Positions 1 to 6,933 are shown, counted from the stretch's first letter. The stretch is DNA of 7,762 nt from JAQVQN01 sp964557205 (GCA_964557205.1 CAZKZI010000145.1:1-7762), one strand, 5' to 3'. Program-made: numbers and translations. Notes: a model not told the origin generated them from the letters alone.

Positions 1-48
1 CACTTGTCGGTTTGAGGCGCAGCTTCGCTAGTAGTAAGGGAGCGATAG
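1..48. other. Short upstream flank with ribosome binding site for the first gene
   Basis: There is no recognisable gene here. Two of the three + frames hit stops within the first 31 bases; the third stays open but has no start and is not protein-like. AAGGGAG at 36-42 is a good Shine-Dalgarno sequence 6 nt before the ATG at 49. Whether an upstream gene ends just outside the window cannot be told. Confidence 0.6.
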
Positions 49-1104
49 ATGAAACGCGTCATGTATCAGATGATTACACTGACAACGATTTTCGCACTCG
101 GCGTAACGACAGCCTGGTCAAAGTCTGACACGAATGCGACGAAAAAGGTTCAAAAAGATCAAGGGGTGAATATCAAGCCCGCTCCGGTCGCTTGGGACGA
201 TACGACCCGGAAGGGGTGGCCGCAGGAGTTCAAGCTGGTCAAGATCCCTTCGAGCGCAGACGGTAAACAACAGCCGGCCTATTTTCTGCCCGCGCCGCAG
301 GGGGCGGACAAAGTGCCGGTGATGGTCAGCTTGCACACATGGTCGGCGGGGTTTGAGCAAAGGGATCCATTGGCGAGTTTGGCGAAAAAGGCTGGTTGGA
401 TATATATCCATCCGCATTTCCGCGGGCCGAATAGAACGACAGATGCCTGTCTTAGCCCGAAGGCGCTTGCCGACATCGACGATGCGATCAGTTACGCTTT
501 GAGTCACGGCCATGCGGACACTCGCCGGGTCTTTGTGGTAGGAGCATCGGGAGGGGGGCACGCAACGCTGGGTACTTATCTCAGGTCTCGACACGACATC
601 CTTCTCTTTCTCGCGTGGGTGCCGATCAGCGATCTGGCGGCCTGGCACGGCGAGTCACTGGCGCGGGGCAACAAAAATTATGCCGCGAATATCGTGAAAT
701 GCACATCGGACGGCGCGGAGCTGGATGTGGCGGAAGCGCGCCACCGTTCGCCGTTGTACATGGAAGGCCCGGTGCGTGAGCGGCGTAGGCTGGAGATTTT
801 CGCGGGCATAAATGACGGACATAAAGGCAGTGTGCCGGTATCGCAGTCGTTACGTTTCTTCAACCGATTGGCAGGGCAATACGGGCAACCGGAAAAACTG
901 GCTAGCGAGGAGGAGATCGCGAGACTGATGTCGCGCAGTGTCAAGGCTGATCCGGCGCTGGGTAAGGTCGGCGACCGCGCGGTGTTTTTCAAGCGGACGG
1001 TTCCGGGGGTGGAGGTCACGATCTTTGACGGCAAACACGAGATGGTGGTGGAAGCGTGCTTCAAGCGGATGCTGGAAGAAGTCGCGCGAGAGGGGGAACG
1101 ATGA
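49..1104 (+). CDS. Secreted alpha/beta-hydrolase (prolyl-oligopeptidase-like / carbohydrate-esterase-like)
   Basis: This is a serine hydrolase of the alpha/beta fold, 351 aa, likely exported. A basic start followed by a hydrophobic stretch (residues 9-22) and AWS at about 22-24 forms a signal peptide. The nucleophile elbow is GASGG with Ser167. The acid is probably Asp256 in a GINDGHKGSVP motif typical of this subgroup, and the base is His330 in DGKHE near the C terminus, so the triad is complete and correctly ordered. HPHFRGPN (around residues 121-128) lies where the oxyanion loop is expected. A good SD (36-42) supports the ATG at 49. The stop overlaps the next start (ATGA, 1101-1104), implying co-translation with a pectinase-like gene. 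Family members often sit beside glycoside hydrolases, so an acetyl- or feruloyl-type esterase acting on plant cell wall sugar is a reasonable inference, but a peptidase role is not excluded. The substrate cannot be read from the sequence. Confidence 0.85.
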   Translation: MKRVMYQMITLTTIFALGVTTAWSKSDTNATKKVQKDQGVNIKPAPVAWDDTTRKGWPQEFKLVKIPSSADGKQQPAYFLPAPQGADKVPVMVSLHTWSAGFEQRDPLASLAKKAGWIYIHPHFRGPNRTTDACLSPKALADIDDAISYALSHGHADTRRVFVVGASGGGHATLGTYLRSRHDILLFLAWVPISDLAAWHGESLARGNKNYAANIVKCTSDGAELDVAEARHRSPLYMEGPVRERRRLEIFAGINDGHKGSVPVSQSLRFFNRLAGQYGQPEKLASEEEIARLMSRSVKADPALGKVGDRAVFFKRTVPGVEVTIFDGKHEMVVEACFKRMLEEVAREGER

Positions 1105-1304
1105 TACGAGGAAACGGTGATCCGAAACAGGCGTGGCTGCGCTTGCTGCTATGCGGGCTTGTAATGGCGTTCGTCCGAGAGGCGGGCGCCAAAACAAAAG
1201 CATGGAACCCGAAAGAGTTCGGGGCCAAGGCGGACGGTGTGACGCTGGACACAAAAGCGATTCAGGCGGCAATCGACGCCTGCTCCGAGGCGGGCGGTGG
1301 GTGA
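1101..1304 (+). pseudogene. Truncated N-terminus of a GH28 polygalacturonase / pectate-lyase-superfamily protein
   Basis: The frame starts at ATG 1101, overlapping the stop of the esterase gene by 4 bp. It encodes 67 residues and ends in TGA at 1302-1304. It opens with a signal peptide (hydrophobic LRLLLCGLVMAFV, cleavage probably near EAGA). It then enters the conserved first turn of the GH28/Pectate_lyase_3 beta-helix: NPKEFGAKADGVTLDTKAIQ followed by AAIDACSEAGGG. In intact members a TV-x-x-P-P-G-type strand and several hundred more residues follow. Here the frame stops straight after the GGG. The fragment has no catalytic residues and cannot be an active pectinase. The DNA that follows encodes part of a different protein in another frame, so this is a deletion or fusion scar, not a simple point mutation. 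An assembly error is the main alternative. Confidence 0.75.
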
Positions 1305-1606
1305 CAGGTTTTCTGCCTTACCAGGGCGCAATCGTGAAAGCCGATGTCGCAGCGTTGGGCTTAAAAGGTAAATATTTCCGGCACATGTTTTTTGAGGGTG
1401 AACGGCAACCCCTGGCTCGATATCCCGACTATGATTCCGACACCCCGCACGGCGGTGGTTTCGCTTATGTTGACGGCCCGATTGTCCGCATGTATCGCAA
1501 CCTGACCAATGAAACCCGCAGGGTCGTGCAATGCAAACCAAAAGATTTCCGAAATTGGGCTAACCCTGAGAGTGGAGAGATTTTAATTTATCCGCGTTAT
1601 AACTGG
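1301..1606 (+). pseudogene. Internal fragment of a right-handed beta-helix repeat protein
   Basis: Reading from GTG 1301 in a different frame from the GH28 remnant gives about 102 protein-like residues. They include PYQGAIVKADVAALGLKGKY, then FEGERQPLARYPDYD, GGGFAYVDG and SGEILIYPRYNW. This pattern (a lead-in strand, a 'G-x-R-x-x-LARYPD' element, 'GGG-x-AYVDG' and 'PRYNW') is what I associate with the interior of large secreted beta-helix proteins of plant-polysaccharide degraders. No start codon with an SD belongs to it and both ends are missing. The frame stays open to TGA 1724-1726, but after 1606 the translation stops resembling the family, and from 1675 it lies over the antisense regulator gene. 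It is therefore a remnant with its 5' part lost at about 1300 and its 3' part at about 1607. The family assignment is from memory of sequence style. Confidence 0.6.
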
Positions 1607-1674
1607 CGCAGTTGCCGTGTGCCGATCTTGTTCTTGCAGTGCCTCTGGCGCGAGTATATTTGCGATGTGGCAGT
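1607..1674. other. Gap between beta-helix remnant and regulator stop
   Basis: These 68 bases are not recognisable as coding in any frame. I see no GC-rich hairpin followed by a T-run on either strand, so no intrinsic terminator for the - strand regulator can be proposed here. Confidence 0.4.
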
Positions 1675-2907
1675 TCAGGAGCTGGACGGAACCGCTTCGG
1701 TCTGCGATATGCCTTTGCGGGTCTGACGCCGATACGCGGAGAGCGTCATGTCGAAATGGTTTCGAAAAACGGTGCCGAGGTGGCTGGTGCTGGTAAACCC
1801 GCACGTGTCGGCGATTGTTTCGATCGTCATCGTTGTCTCGCGTAGCAGCGTCTGGACACGTTCCAGCCGCATGCGTACAATTTCAGCATAAACGGTACGG
1901 CCCATCACAGATTTAAAGCGCGTCTCCAATGAGCGGCGGGAGATATGCAAATGATGCAGAATATCGTTCACCGTCACCTTGATACCGGCGTTGATACGGA
2001 TGAATTCGATCGCACGGGCAACCATGTAATCGGGGATATGGACTGTTTCGGTCGAATGCCGCGTCTCCAAGTGCGAGAATCCATATGTGATGATCTTCTG
2101 ACGGTTTCGGCCTCGCTGGTTGCCACGCATCATTCCATCAAGGATCCGGGCAGCCTCGAATCCTGCACGTTCGGAACTCATCTGGATGCTCGAGAGTTGC
2201 GGATGGGTGGTTTCGCAGAGCATCTCATCGTTGTCGACCCCAAGAACGGCGGCCGCCTGCGGTACGGCCACACCCGCCTTCATGCAGGAATCGAGCACCT
2301 GTCGCGCTCGCACATCGTTGGCGACCAAAATCGAGACGGGTTTTGGCAAAGAGGCTACCCAAGCGCATAGAATTGCTTGTTCACGTGAGAAGTCCTTACG
2401 GGCAGATCGTGAAAGCTGCGGATAGAGGGCGCAGGGGAATCCGCTTTCCTCCAGGCATTTGCAGAATGCGATTCTGCGTTCTTCAGACCATGATGCGTTA
2501 TTCACCTGACCAACGAACGCAAAGTTGCTGGATTTCATCTCCAGAAAATATTCAGCTGCGCGTTTTCCGATCAGTTGGTTATCGCATACGACACGACTCA
2601 ATCGGGAGAGCGGATTCATCTTTTCAAGAACGTCATCAGGCGGATTGGTGATGATTGTCGGCACGCTGGCAGCCAGCATACGTGCAGCGTGGTGCCGCTC
2701 ACTCAGTTCGACAATCATGCCCGTACATCCCCATGCAGCCGGATGCAGCAATTTCTGTTCGCCTTCACGTCCTTCGATGATGTGGACAGCCCAAGGGCCG
2801 TGCAAATGAACAAACTGCAAGATACCACGCAACAGCTCACGGCAGGTTTTCACAGATGTGGGCAGAATCAAAGCTACCTGTGGCAATTTTGTTCGCACTT
2901 GGTTCAT
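1675..2907 (-). CDS. XylR-family transcriptional regulator (LacI-type sugar sensor + AraC-type DNA-binding domain)
   Basis: This is a 410-aa one-component regulator. There is no N-terminal LacI helix-turn-helix. Residues about 10-285 form a type-1 periplasmic-binding-protein-like sensor; visible elements include VALILPT at the start, GMIVELS, the PVSILVANDVRARQVLDSC helix pair and VLGVDNDEMLCE. Residues about 293-395 are an AraC/XylS domain: helix-turn-helix 1 around 312-331 (TVNDILHHLHISRRSLETRF) and helix-turn-helix 2 around 361-385 (IETIADTCGFTSTSHLGTVF, then the NHFDMTLSAYRR signature). Domain order and length match E. coli XylR (about 392 aa). It is divergent from the GH127 operon and probably controls it, binding repeats in the shared promoter gap with a sugar as ligand; the ligand is not identifiable, and arabinose or a relative is an inference from the operon. 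ATG 2907 is the only sensible start and has no Shine-Dalgarno. The final dozen residues are a non-conserved tail. Confidence 0.9.
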   Translation of the reverse strand: MNQVRTKLPQVALILPTSVKTCRELLRGILQFVHLHGPWAVHIIEGREGEQKLLHPAAWGCTGMIVELSERHHAARMLAASVPTIITNPPDDVLEKMNPLSRLSRVVCDNQLIGKRAAEYFLEMKSSNFAFVGQVNNASWSEERRIAFCKCLEESGFPCALYPQLSRSARKDFSREQAILCAWVASLPKPVSILVANDVRARQVLDSCMKAGVAVPQAAAVLGVDNDEMLCETTHPQLSSIQMSSERAGFEAARILDGMMRGNQRGRNRQKIITYGFSHLETRHSTETVHIPDYMVARAIEFIRINAGIKVTVNDILHHLHISRRSLETRFKSVMGRTVYAEIVRMRLERVQTLLRETTMTIETIADTCGFTSTSHLGTVFRNHFDMTLSAYRRQTRKGISQTEAVPSSS

Positions 2908-2916
2908 AATGTTTTT

Positions 2917-2945
2917 ACAATATCAGATATACGGGACGTAAACAA
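2917..2945 (-). promoter_or_regulatory. Putative sigma-70 promoter of the XylR-like regulator
   Basis: Read on the - strand, TTGTTT (positions 2945-2940) and TATTGT (2922-2917) are separated by exactly 17 bp, close to TTGACA/TATAAT. Transcription would begin around 2908-2911, only a few bases before the ATG at 2907. That predicts a leaderless or nearly leaderless mRNA and fits the absence of a Shine-Dalgarno. The -10 element overlaps one arm of the 9-bp inverted repeat (2919-2927), which suggests autoregulation. Confidence 0.5.
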
Positions 2946-2969
2946 ATTCTTTTGCGTTATTCTGATATT
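2919..2969. promoter_or_regulatory. Candidate regulator operator: 9-bp perfect inverted repeat
   Basis: AATATCAGA (2919-2927) and its exact reverse complement TCTGATATT (2961-2969) face each other with centres 42 bp apart, about four helical turns, so both arms lie on the same face of the DNA. One arm covers the regulator's proposed -10; the other lies upstream of the GH127 promoter. It sits in the divergent gap of a XylR-like/GH127 pair, where an operator is expected. That it is the binding site is inference. Confidence 0.45.
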
Positions 2970-2982
2970 TATTTTGCGCAAA
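2950..2982. promoter_or_regulatory. Candidate activator site: direct repeat plus palindrome
   Basis: TTTTGCG occurs at 2950-2956 and again at 2972-2978, a spacing of 22 bp or about two helical turns. This tandem, same-face arrangement is typical of AraC-family targets. The second copy lies in a perfect 10-bp palindrome, TTTGCGCAAA (2973-2982), flanked by ATATTT (2965-2970) and AAATAT (2980-2985). It overlaps the right arm of the 9-bp inverted repeat, so the two could be alternative readings of one operator. Confidence 0.4.
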
Positions 2983-2988
2983 TATGAC

Positions 2989-3016
2989 TTACGTAAAAAA
3001 ATATAGGGCGTATATT
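2989..3016 (+). promoter_or_regulatory. Weak putative promoter for the GH127 operon
   Basis: TTACGT (2989-2994) and TATATT (3011-3016) are 16 bp apart. The -35 match is poor, as expected of an activator-dependent promoter, and the direct repeat at 2950-2978 lies immediately upstream. TTACGTAA (2989-2996) is also an 8-bp palindrome. Initiation near 3022-3024 would leave a leader of about 150 nt before the preferred GH127 start at 3175. Confidence 0.3.
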
Positions 3017-3018
3017 AT

Positions 3019-3174
3019 GTGTTATCAATGTGTGTTTCGCAGAGGAAGCGATTCGCTCCGTTTGTCGGGAAAGAGGGGATGATGATAAAATGCAGGCAGT
3101 TTTTCGATGCAAAGGGGGTAACGGCAAGTTTAACGATACAGGAACACCAGCGCGACGCACTGGGATACAAATTA
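3019..3174 (+). promoter_or_regulatory. 5' leader of GH127 mRNA with competing start signals
   Basis: This stretch stays open in the GH127 frame but its translation is not protein-like. AAGAGGGG (3071-3078) is the best Shine-Dalgarno in the area, directly before in-frame ATG 3079 and ATG 3082; starting there would add 31-32 residues before the signal peptide. The same site could serve an out-of-frame ATG at 3090. A tiny four-codon frame (3107-3121, ATG to TAA) also lies here. The ATG at 3175 has only a weak TGGGA about 9 nt upstream. The leader may carry translational control, but no known riboswitch fold is recognisable. Confidence 0.3.
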
Positions 3175-6051
3175 ATGAAAGAGAAAAAGGTGAAACATAT
3201 CCAACGGCTATTAACCATCGCAATACTCGGTTCATGGACAGGCGCACTGGCCATGGGCGAACGGGATGTCGTCAAACCGATCATTGTTGACAAGCTGATT
3301 TCGGCAAGGCTCACTCATCAGGAGATGGCAGGGGGTGAACTCGACCGCCGCATCATGGACCTGATCCACAAGAACTACATGGTTGTCGACCTGGACCGGG
3401 ACTGGCTGGACAAGTTCAAGAACCGAACCGATCGCGGGGAGACACGCAACGTGTACTACGGCATCGGCAAGGTTCTGGATGCCGGCAGCCTGTTCGCCCA
3501 GTACACCGGCGATCCGGACGTTGCCGAACGCGCGCAATACATCATGGATCAGTTGCGGAGTTCGCGCGATCCGGACGGATATCTGGGCTTCTGGAATGTC
3601 GAGCCGAACAACTACCAGAACATAGTCAACTGGATTCTCCACGAGCAGGAATACATCAACCTGGCGTTGGTGCGAAACTACCGGACGACGGGGAACCCAC
3701 AAGCGTTGGCGGACGCAAGAGTCATGGCAGACTACATCATGCGGATGTTCCCCGCCAACGAGAAGGGGGAACACATCATCTCCGGTCCGTCCATTGCGGG
3801 AATCACGGAGGGGTTCGTCGAACTCTATCGTGTGACTGGAGAGGACAAGTACCTCGACTTCGCCAAGCGCCTGCAGTATTCGCCGCACTGGTACTACCTG
3901 AAGCCGTATGATGCCTGGGAGAAGAACATCTCGCATGCCCGTTACCATGTCTACGTGATGCTGTCGCACATGTACCCCGACACGGAGCTGTATCGGCTGA
4001 TCGGCGGCGAAGATTACGTCAAGAAGAGCCTGTGGATGAAGCAGGAATTGCTCGAACAGGGGCGTGGCGGGCTGCTGGTTACCGGTTCAACGTCGCAGGG
4101 AGAGCACTTCACGTACAACCAGGATGGCTCGGGGATGGTCGAAGAATCCTGCGTCACGGCTTATCTGCTCCGCTGGGTTGACAGCCTCATGCGGCTGGAA
4201 GGCGATATGCGCTACGGGGACATCATTGAACGCGCGATCTACAACGCTCTGCTCGGGGCACAGGCACCGAACGGCCGCCGTATCTGCTACTTCACTCCGT
4301 TCACGGGAAAGCGGCATTTCCAGACGCGCGACACCTTCTGCTGCAACGGAAACTTCCGACGTGCGATCGCCGAACTGCCGCAGAAGGTGTACTACCGCAC
4401 CCCAGACGGCGGCATTGCGCTGAACCTGTTCACCCATTCTGACAAGACATTCGATGTTAACGGCAAGACCGTTGAGATCAAACAGGAGACCACCTATCCG
4501 AATTCCGGCGAGGTCAAACTGACGTTCACCTGCTCGGCACCGGTCGAATTCGCGTTTCTGTTCCGCACCCCGCGCTGGGCGGATAAAATTGAGTGTGCCG
4601 TGGGCAATGTGCCGTGCGCACTGAACAAATCCGAACTCGGCTGCGCCACAGTCAAACGGCTCTGGAACTCCGGCGATACGCTCATCATTTCCATGCCGAT
4701 GGAGTGGCGTTTCGTTCGCGGCCGGATGATTCAGGACGGCCGGGTCGCTCTTTTGCGTGGCCCGGTTCTGTTCACGGTCAGCGACACGCTGAATGCGGAT
4801 GTGCTCAAGAAGTGTCCGAACCCCCGTGATCTGGTTCTCGATCCTGCCAGCATCGGGAACCCGGTTCTTGACGATCGAATTCGTCCCGACGGACAGAAGG
4901 TCATCGTCAAGGCATGGACAAAGCACGAGCGTACAGGCGACCAGGTCGATGTCGTTCTAACGGAGTTTGTCGATCCCGATGGCATCGGAGTGTATTTTAA
5001 GGTCCCGAATCTCAAGGATACGCGGCCGGTTCGTATCATGGACGACGAATTGCTCTCGGAGCCCCGCAAGTCGGCTAATGGAGAGATTACGTTCGCGTGG
5101 TACGGTCCTAAGAGCGATAGCACTTGGAAGGAAATGTTCATTGTTGAGGGTGAGCTGGTTGCCGATCTGGCTGCCGATTACCAGAATCCCCAGGGAAAAC
5201 TGGATGTGCCGGCGGCGTTCCCTGATAAATCGAAATCCGGTTCGTGGTCCCTCTTCAACTGCCGGAACGGCGGTCTGTTGTCCACCGCGAAAGGGGCTGA
5301 CAAGAGGCAGCTGAATTCCAGCTTCAAAGTTGACGGCTGTCCACTGGGATACGCGTACGGTCTGCAAGGAGGTGCCGCGCTGGGCTTTTTCGCCGACTAC
5401 GTACCTGCAAAGAGCATGGAGAAAGACTGGGAACAGCATTTTTCGAAGGACATGTTCGACCGGGTTATTCCGGCGAAAGAGCAAAAGCAGTATCTGCTGA
5501 CACACCCGATCGCCGATGTCGCCAACTATAACGTGATTCGCTGGTCGCCGGGCCCGCAGCTTTCAGAAAAAGGCATTGTAATCTCGGGGAAGATGCTGAC
5601 CAATCGCGGCGGCAATGGTGTTTCATTAAAAGCCGTTAACTGGAAGGATGACCAGACCCCGGTGGTTCTCAACGTTCTCTATCCAGAATTGGAGGAAACG
5701 ACAAGCAAGACCCGCAACTCGGAGTTCGTCGTTCATGTGAACCCCGGCGATTTGGGAAGAAACATTGATATAGCGATCGGCAACAACGAGAATTATTCGT
5801 GTGATGCGACGGCGCTGCGCCTCCGCATTTATGCAACCGACAAGCGTGTTGAAACGACCGGTGAGGATGTTACCCAAAAAGTTCAGGCCGCTTTCAAGGG
5901 CAAGTTCAGGACAGAGCTGGGCAAGTATGCAGACCTTTTCGGCGACCTCGCCTCGGGTCAGGAAAAAACGCTCAAAATTAGAGTGAAGGATTTGTGCGGT
6001 AACAGCAAGTATATCGAACTGCCCGAAGACGCTCCTATCGAGCTCCCTTAG
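3175..6051 (+). CDS. Secreted GH127 (DUF1680) beta-L-arabinofuranosidase-like glycoside hydrolase with long C-terminal extension
   Basis: It is predicted to cleave terminal L-arabinofuranose (or a related sugar) from plant glycans outside the cytoplasm. From ATG 3175 the protein is 958 aa with a classical signal peptide: a Lys-rich start, a hydrophobic LLTIAILGSW core and GALA before the cut. The frame is open from 3019, but the extra 52 residues would bury the signal peptide. Residues about 35-430 form the GH127 (alpha/alpha)6 barrel, about 430-650 the beta-sandwich. The family's zinc-thiolate site is intact: Glu324 and Cys326 in EESC, and Cys389-Cys390 in FCCNGN, equivalent to Glu338, Cys340, Cys417 (nucleophile) and Cys418 of Bifidobacterium HypBA1. 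GEHFTYNQDGSG and DIIERAIYNALLG also fit. Most relatives end near 600-700 residues; residues about 660-958 are an extension I do not recognise. It is the first gene of a + strand operon, diverging from the XylR-like gene. Other GH127/GH146-type specificities are possible. Confidence 0.88.
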   Translation: MKEKKVKHIQRLLTIAILGSWTGALAMGERDVVKPIIVDKLISARLTHQEMAGGELDRRIMDLIHKNYMVVDLDRDWLDKFKNRTDRGETRNVYYGIGKVLDAGSLFAQYTGDPDVAERAQYIMDQLRSSRDPDGYLGFWNVEPNNYQNIVNWILHEQEYINLALVRNYRTTGNPQALADARVMADYIMRMFPANEKGEHIISGPSIAGITEGFVELYRVTGEDKYLDFAKRLQYSPHWYYLKPYDAWEKNISHARYHVYVMLSHMYPDTELYRLIGGEDYVKKSLWMKQELLEQGRGGLLVTGSTSQGEHFTYNQDGSGMVEESCVTAYLLRWVDSLMRLEGDMRYGDIIERAIYNALLGAQAPNGRRICYFTPFTGKRHFQTRDTFCCNGNFRRAIAELPQKVYYRTPDGGIALNLFTHSDKTFDVNGKTVEIKQETTYPNSGEVKLTFTCSAPVEFAFLFRTPRWADKIECAVGNVPCALNKSELGCATVKRLWNSGDTLIISMPMEWRFVRGRMIQDGRVALLRGPVLFTVSDTLNADVLKKCPNPRDLVLDPASIGNPVLDDRIRPDGQKVIVKAWTKHERTGDQVDVVLTEFVDPDGIGVYFKVPNLKDTRPVRIMDDELLSEPRKSANGEITFAWYGPKSDSTWKEMFIVEGELVADLAADYQNPQGKLDVPAAFPDKSKSGSWSLFNCRNGGLLSTAKGADKRQLNSSFKVDGCPLGYAYGLQGGAALGFFADYVPAKSMEKDWEQHFSKDMFDRVIPAKEQKQYLLTHPIADVANYNVIRWSPGPQLSEKGIVISGKMLTNRGGNGVSLKAVNWKDDQTPVVLNVLYPELEETTSKTRNSEFVVHVNPGDLGRNIDIAIGNNENYSCDATALRLRIYATDKRVETTGEDVTQKVQAAFKGKFRTELGKYADLFGDLASGQEKTLKIRVKDLCGNSKYIELPEDAPIELP

Positions 6052-6120
6052 CTTTCAGAGACGGCGTGTACGGTAGCTGGACACCCTTGGCTATCGATGA
6101 GAAACAGGAAGGAAATTGAA
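6052..6120 (+). other. Short intergenic gap with ribosome binding site for the MBL-fold gene
   Basis: No terminator hairpin with a T-run is visible, so read-through from the GH127 gene is expected. AGGAAGG at 6106-6112 lies 8 nt before ATG 6121 and decides that start over the upstream in-frame ATG at 6097, which lacks such a site. Confidence 0.6.
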
Positions 6121-6933
6121 ATGAGATTGATGGACCGTATTGTGTCAACCCGACCGGAGTCTGGTGAACTGGCGGTGTTCTATCTGGCCCAGGCGGGATT
6201 CTACTTCAAGACAGCCGCAGGCAAAACCGTTTGCATCGACCCGTACTTAGGCGACTGTTGCGAAAGTCTGTTCAACTTTAAGCGGATGGTGCCTGCACCG
6301 ATGGCAATGGACGAATTGAAAACAGAGATCCTTGTTGCCACCCATTCCCATAACGACCATCTTGATCCCGACCTGATCGACTGTGTGAAAAGGTATCCTG
6401 AGACCTGTTTTATTGGCTCTCCGGATTGCCGCTCGGTTTACCGAAGTGCAGGAATCGACGATGAACGCGTCACCATTTTGGCCGCAGGCGAAAGCGCGGC
6501 CCTGAACGGCGTTGAGTTCCGTGCGGTTTATGCCGATCATGGCGAACTGGCCCCTGATGCCGTCGGCTTCCTGATAAATCTGGACGGGATCAGGGTCTAC
6601 GATACCGGCGATACCGCTTTCTGTCCGGAGCGGCTCATCGCGTCGCTGGGGACGGTCAAGGTCGACATCATGATTACGCCGATCAACTCGGCTTACGGCA
6701 ACCTCGGCCATGAAAACGCCGTTAGCTTGGCTGCGCTGATTCAGCCGCGCGTGCTGATCGGCAGCCATTTCGGCATGTTCATCGAACACGGCGGCGACCC
6801 GGGCGCTTTTCTGGCCTACGCGCAACAGTCCTTGCCGGAGACGGTCACCGCCATCGTGATGGCGCCGGGCGAAAAGATGATTTACTCCCAGAAACGGGGC
6901 ATCATAGAAATGGAAACTCAAAAGCAGGGCTAA
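6121..6933 (+). CDS. UlaG-like metallo-beta-lactamase-fold hydrolase (probable lactonase)
   Basis: This is a 270-aa cytoplasmic protein (no signal peptide) of the MBL superfamily, UlaG branch. The metal-binding signature THSHNDHLDPD supplies His75, His77, Asp79 and His80. Further ligands are probably His140 (ADHGE), Asp164 in YDTGDT and His216 in GSHFG, giving a full two-metal set. The opening (VFYLAQAGFYFKT followed by CIDPYL) is the usual first beta-hairpin and Asp motif. E. coli UlaG, about 354 aa, hydrolyses L-ascorbate 6-phosphate lactone; this protein is shorter and lies in a sugar-release operon, so hydrolysis of a sugar lactone is the likeliest role but is inferred. The gene is 69 bp after GH127 and 40 bp before an SDR gene, all on the same strand. 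A start at 6097 is possible but has no good SD. Other MBL activities cannot be excluded. Confidence 0.82.
   Translation: MRLMDRIVSTRPESGELAVFYLAQAGFYFKTAAGKTVCIDPYLGDCCESLFNFKRMVPAPMAMDELKTEILVATHSHNDHLDPDLIDCVKRYPETCFIGSPDCRSVYRSAGIDDERVTILAAGESAALNGVEFRAVYADHGELAPDAVGFLINLDGIRVYDTGDTAFCPERLIASLGTVKVDIMITPINSAYGNLGHENAVSLAALIQPRVLIGSHFGMFIEHGGDPGAFLAYAQQSLPETVTAIVMAPGEKMIYSQKRGIIEMETQKQG

Noticed and set aside
1612..1845. 77-aa + strand open frame after the beta-helix remnant
   Set aside because: Most of it is antisense to the 3' end of the regulator gene, and its translation resembles nothing; it is not a continuation of the beta-helix protein.
3107..3121. Four-codon upstream frame in the GH127 leader as a leader peptide
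   Set aside because: Such a short frame occurs by chance easily, with no run of regulatory codons and no paired hairpins that would suggest attenuation.
3019..3174. Longest possible N-terminal extension of GH127 from ATG 3019
   Set aside because: It would start almost on top of the proposed promoter, reads as non-protein-like residues and would place the signal peptide 50 residues inside the protein.
3232..3969. 245-aa open frame on the - strand over the N-terminal half of GH127
   Set aside because: It is a mirror frame of a clearly conserved gene, with no start signal and no domain.
4087..4926. Long open frame on the - strand inside the GH127 gene
   Set aside because: It is antisense to the conserved GH127 core including the catalytic Glu/Cys residues, its translation has Arg-rich, low-conservation composition, and there is no ribosome site. 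It is a shadow of GC-rich coding DNA.
6097..6120. Upstream in-frame ATG for the MBL-fold gene
   Set aside because: It has no Shine-Dalgarno, whereas AGGAAGG is ideally placed for ATG 6121, where the family-like sequence begins.
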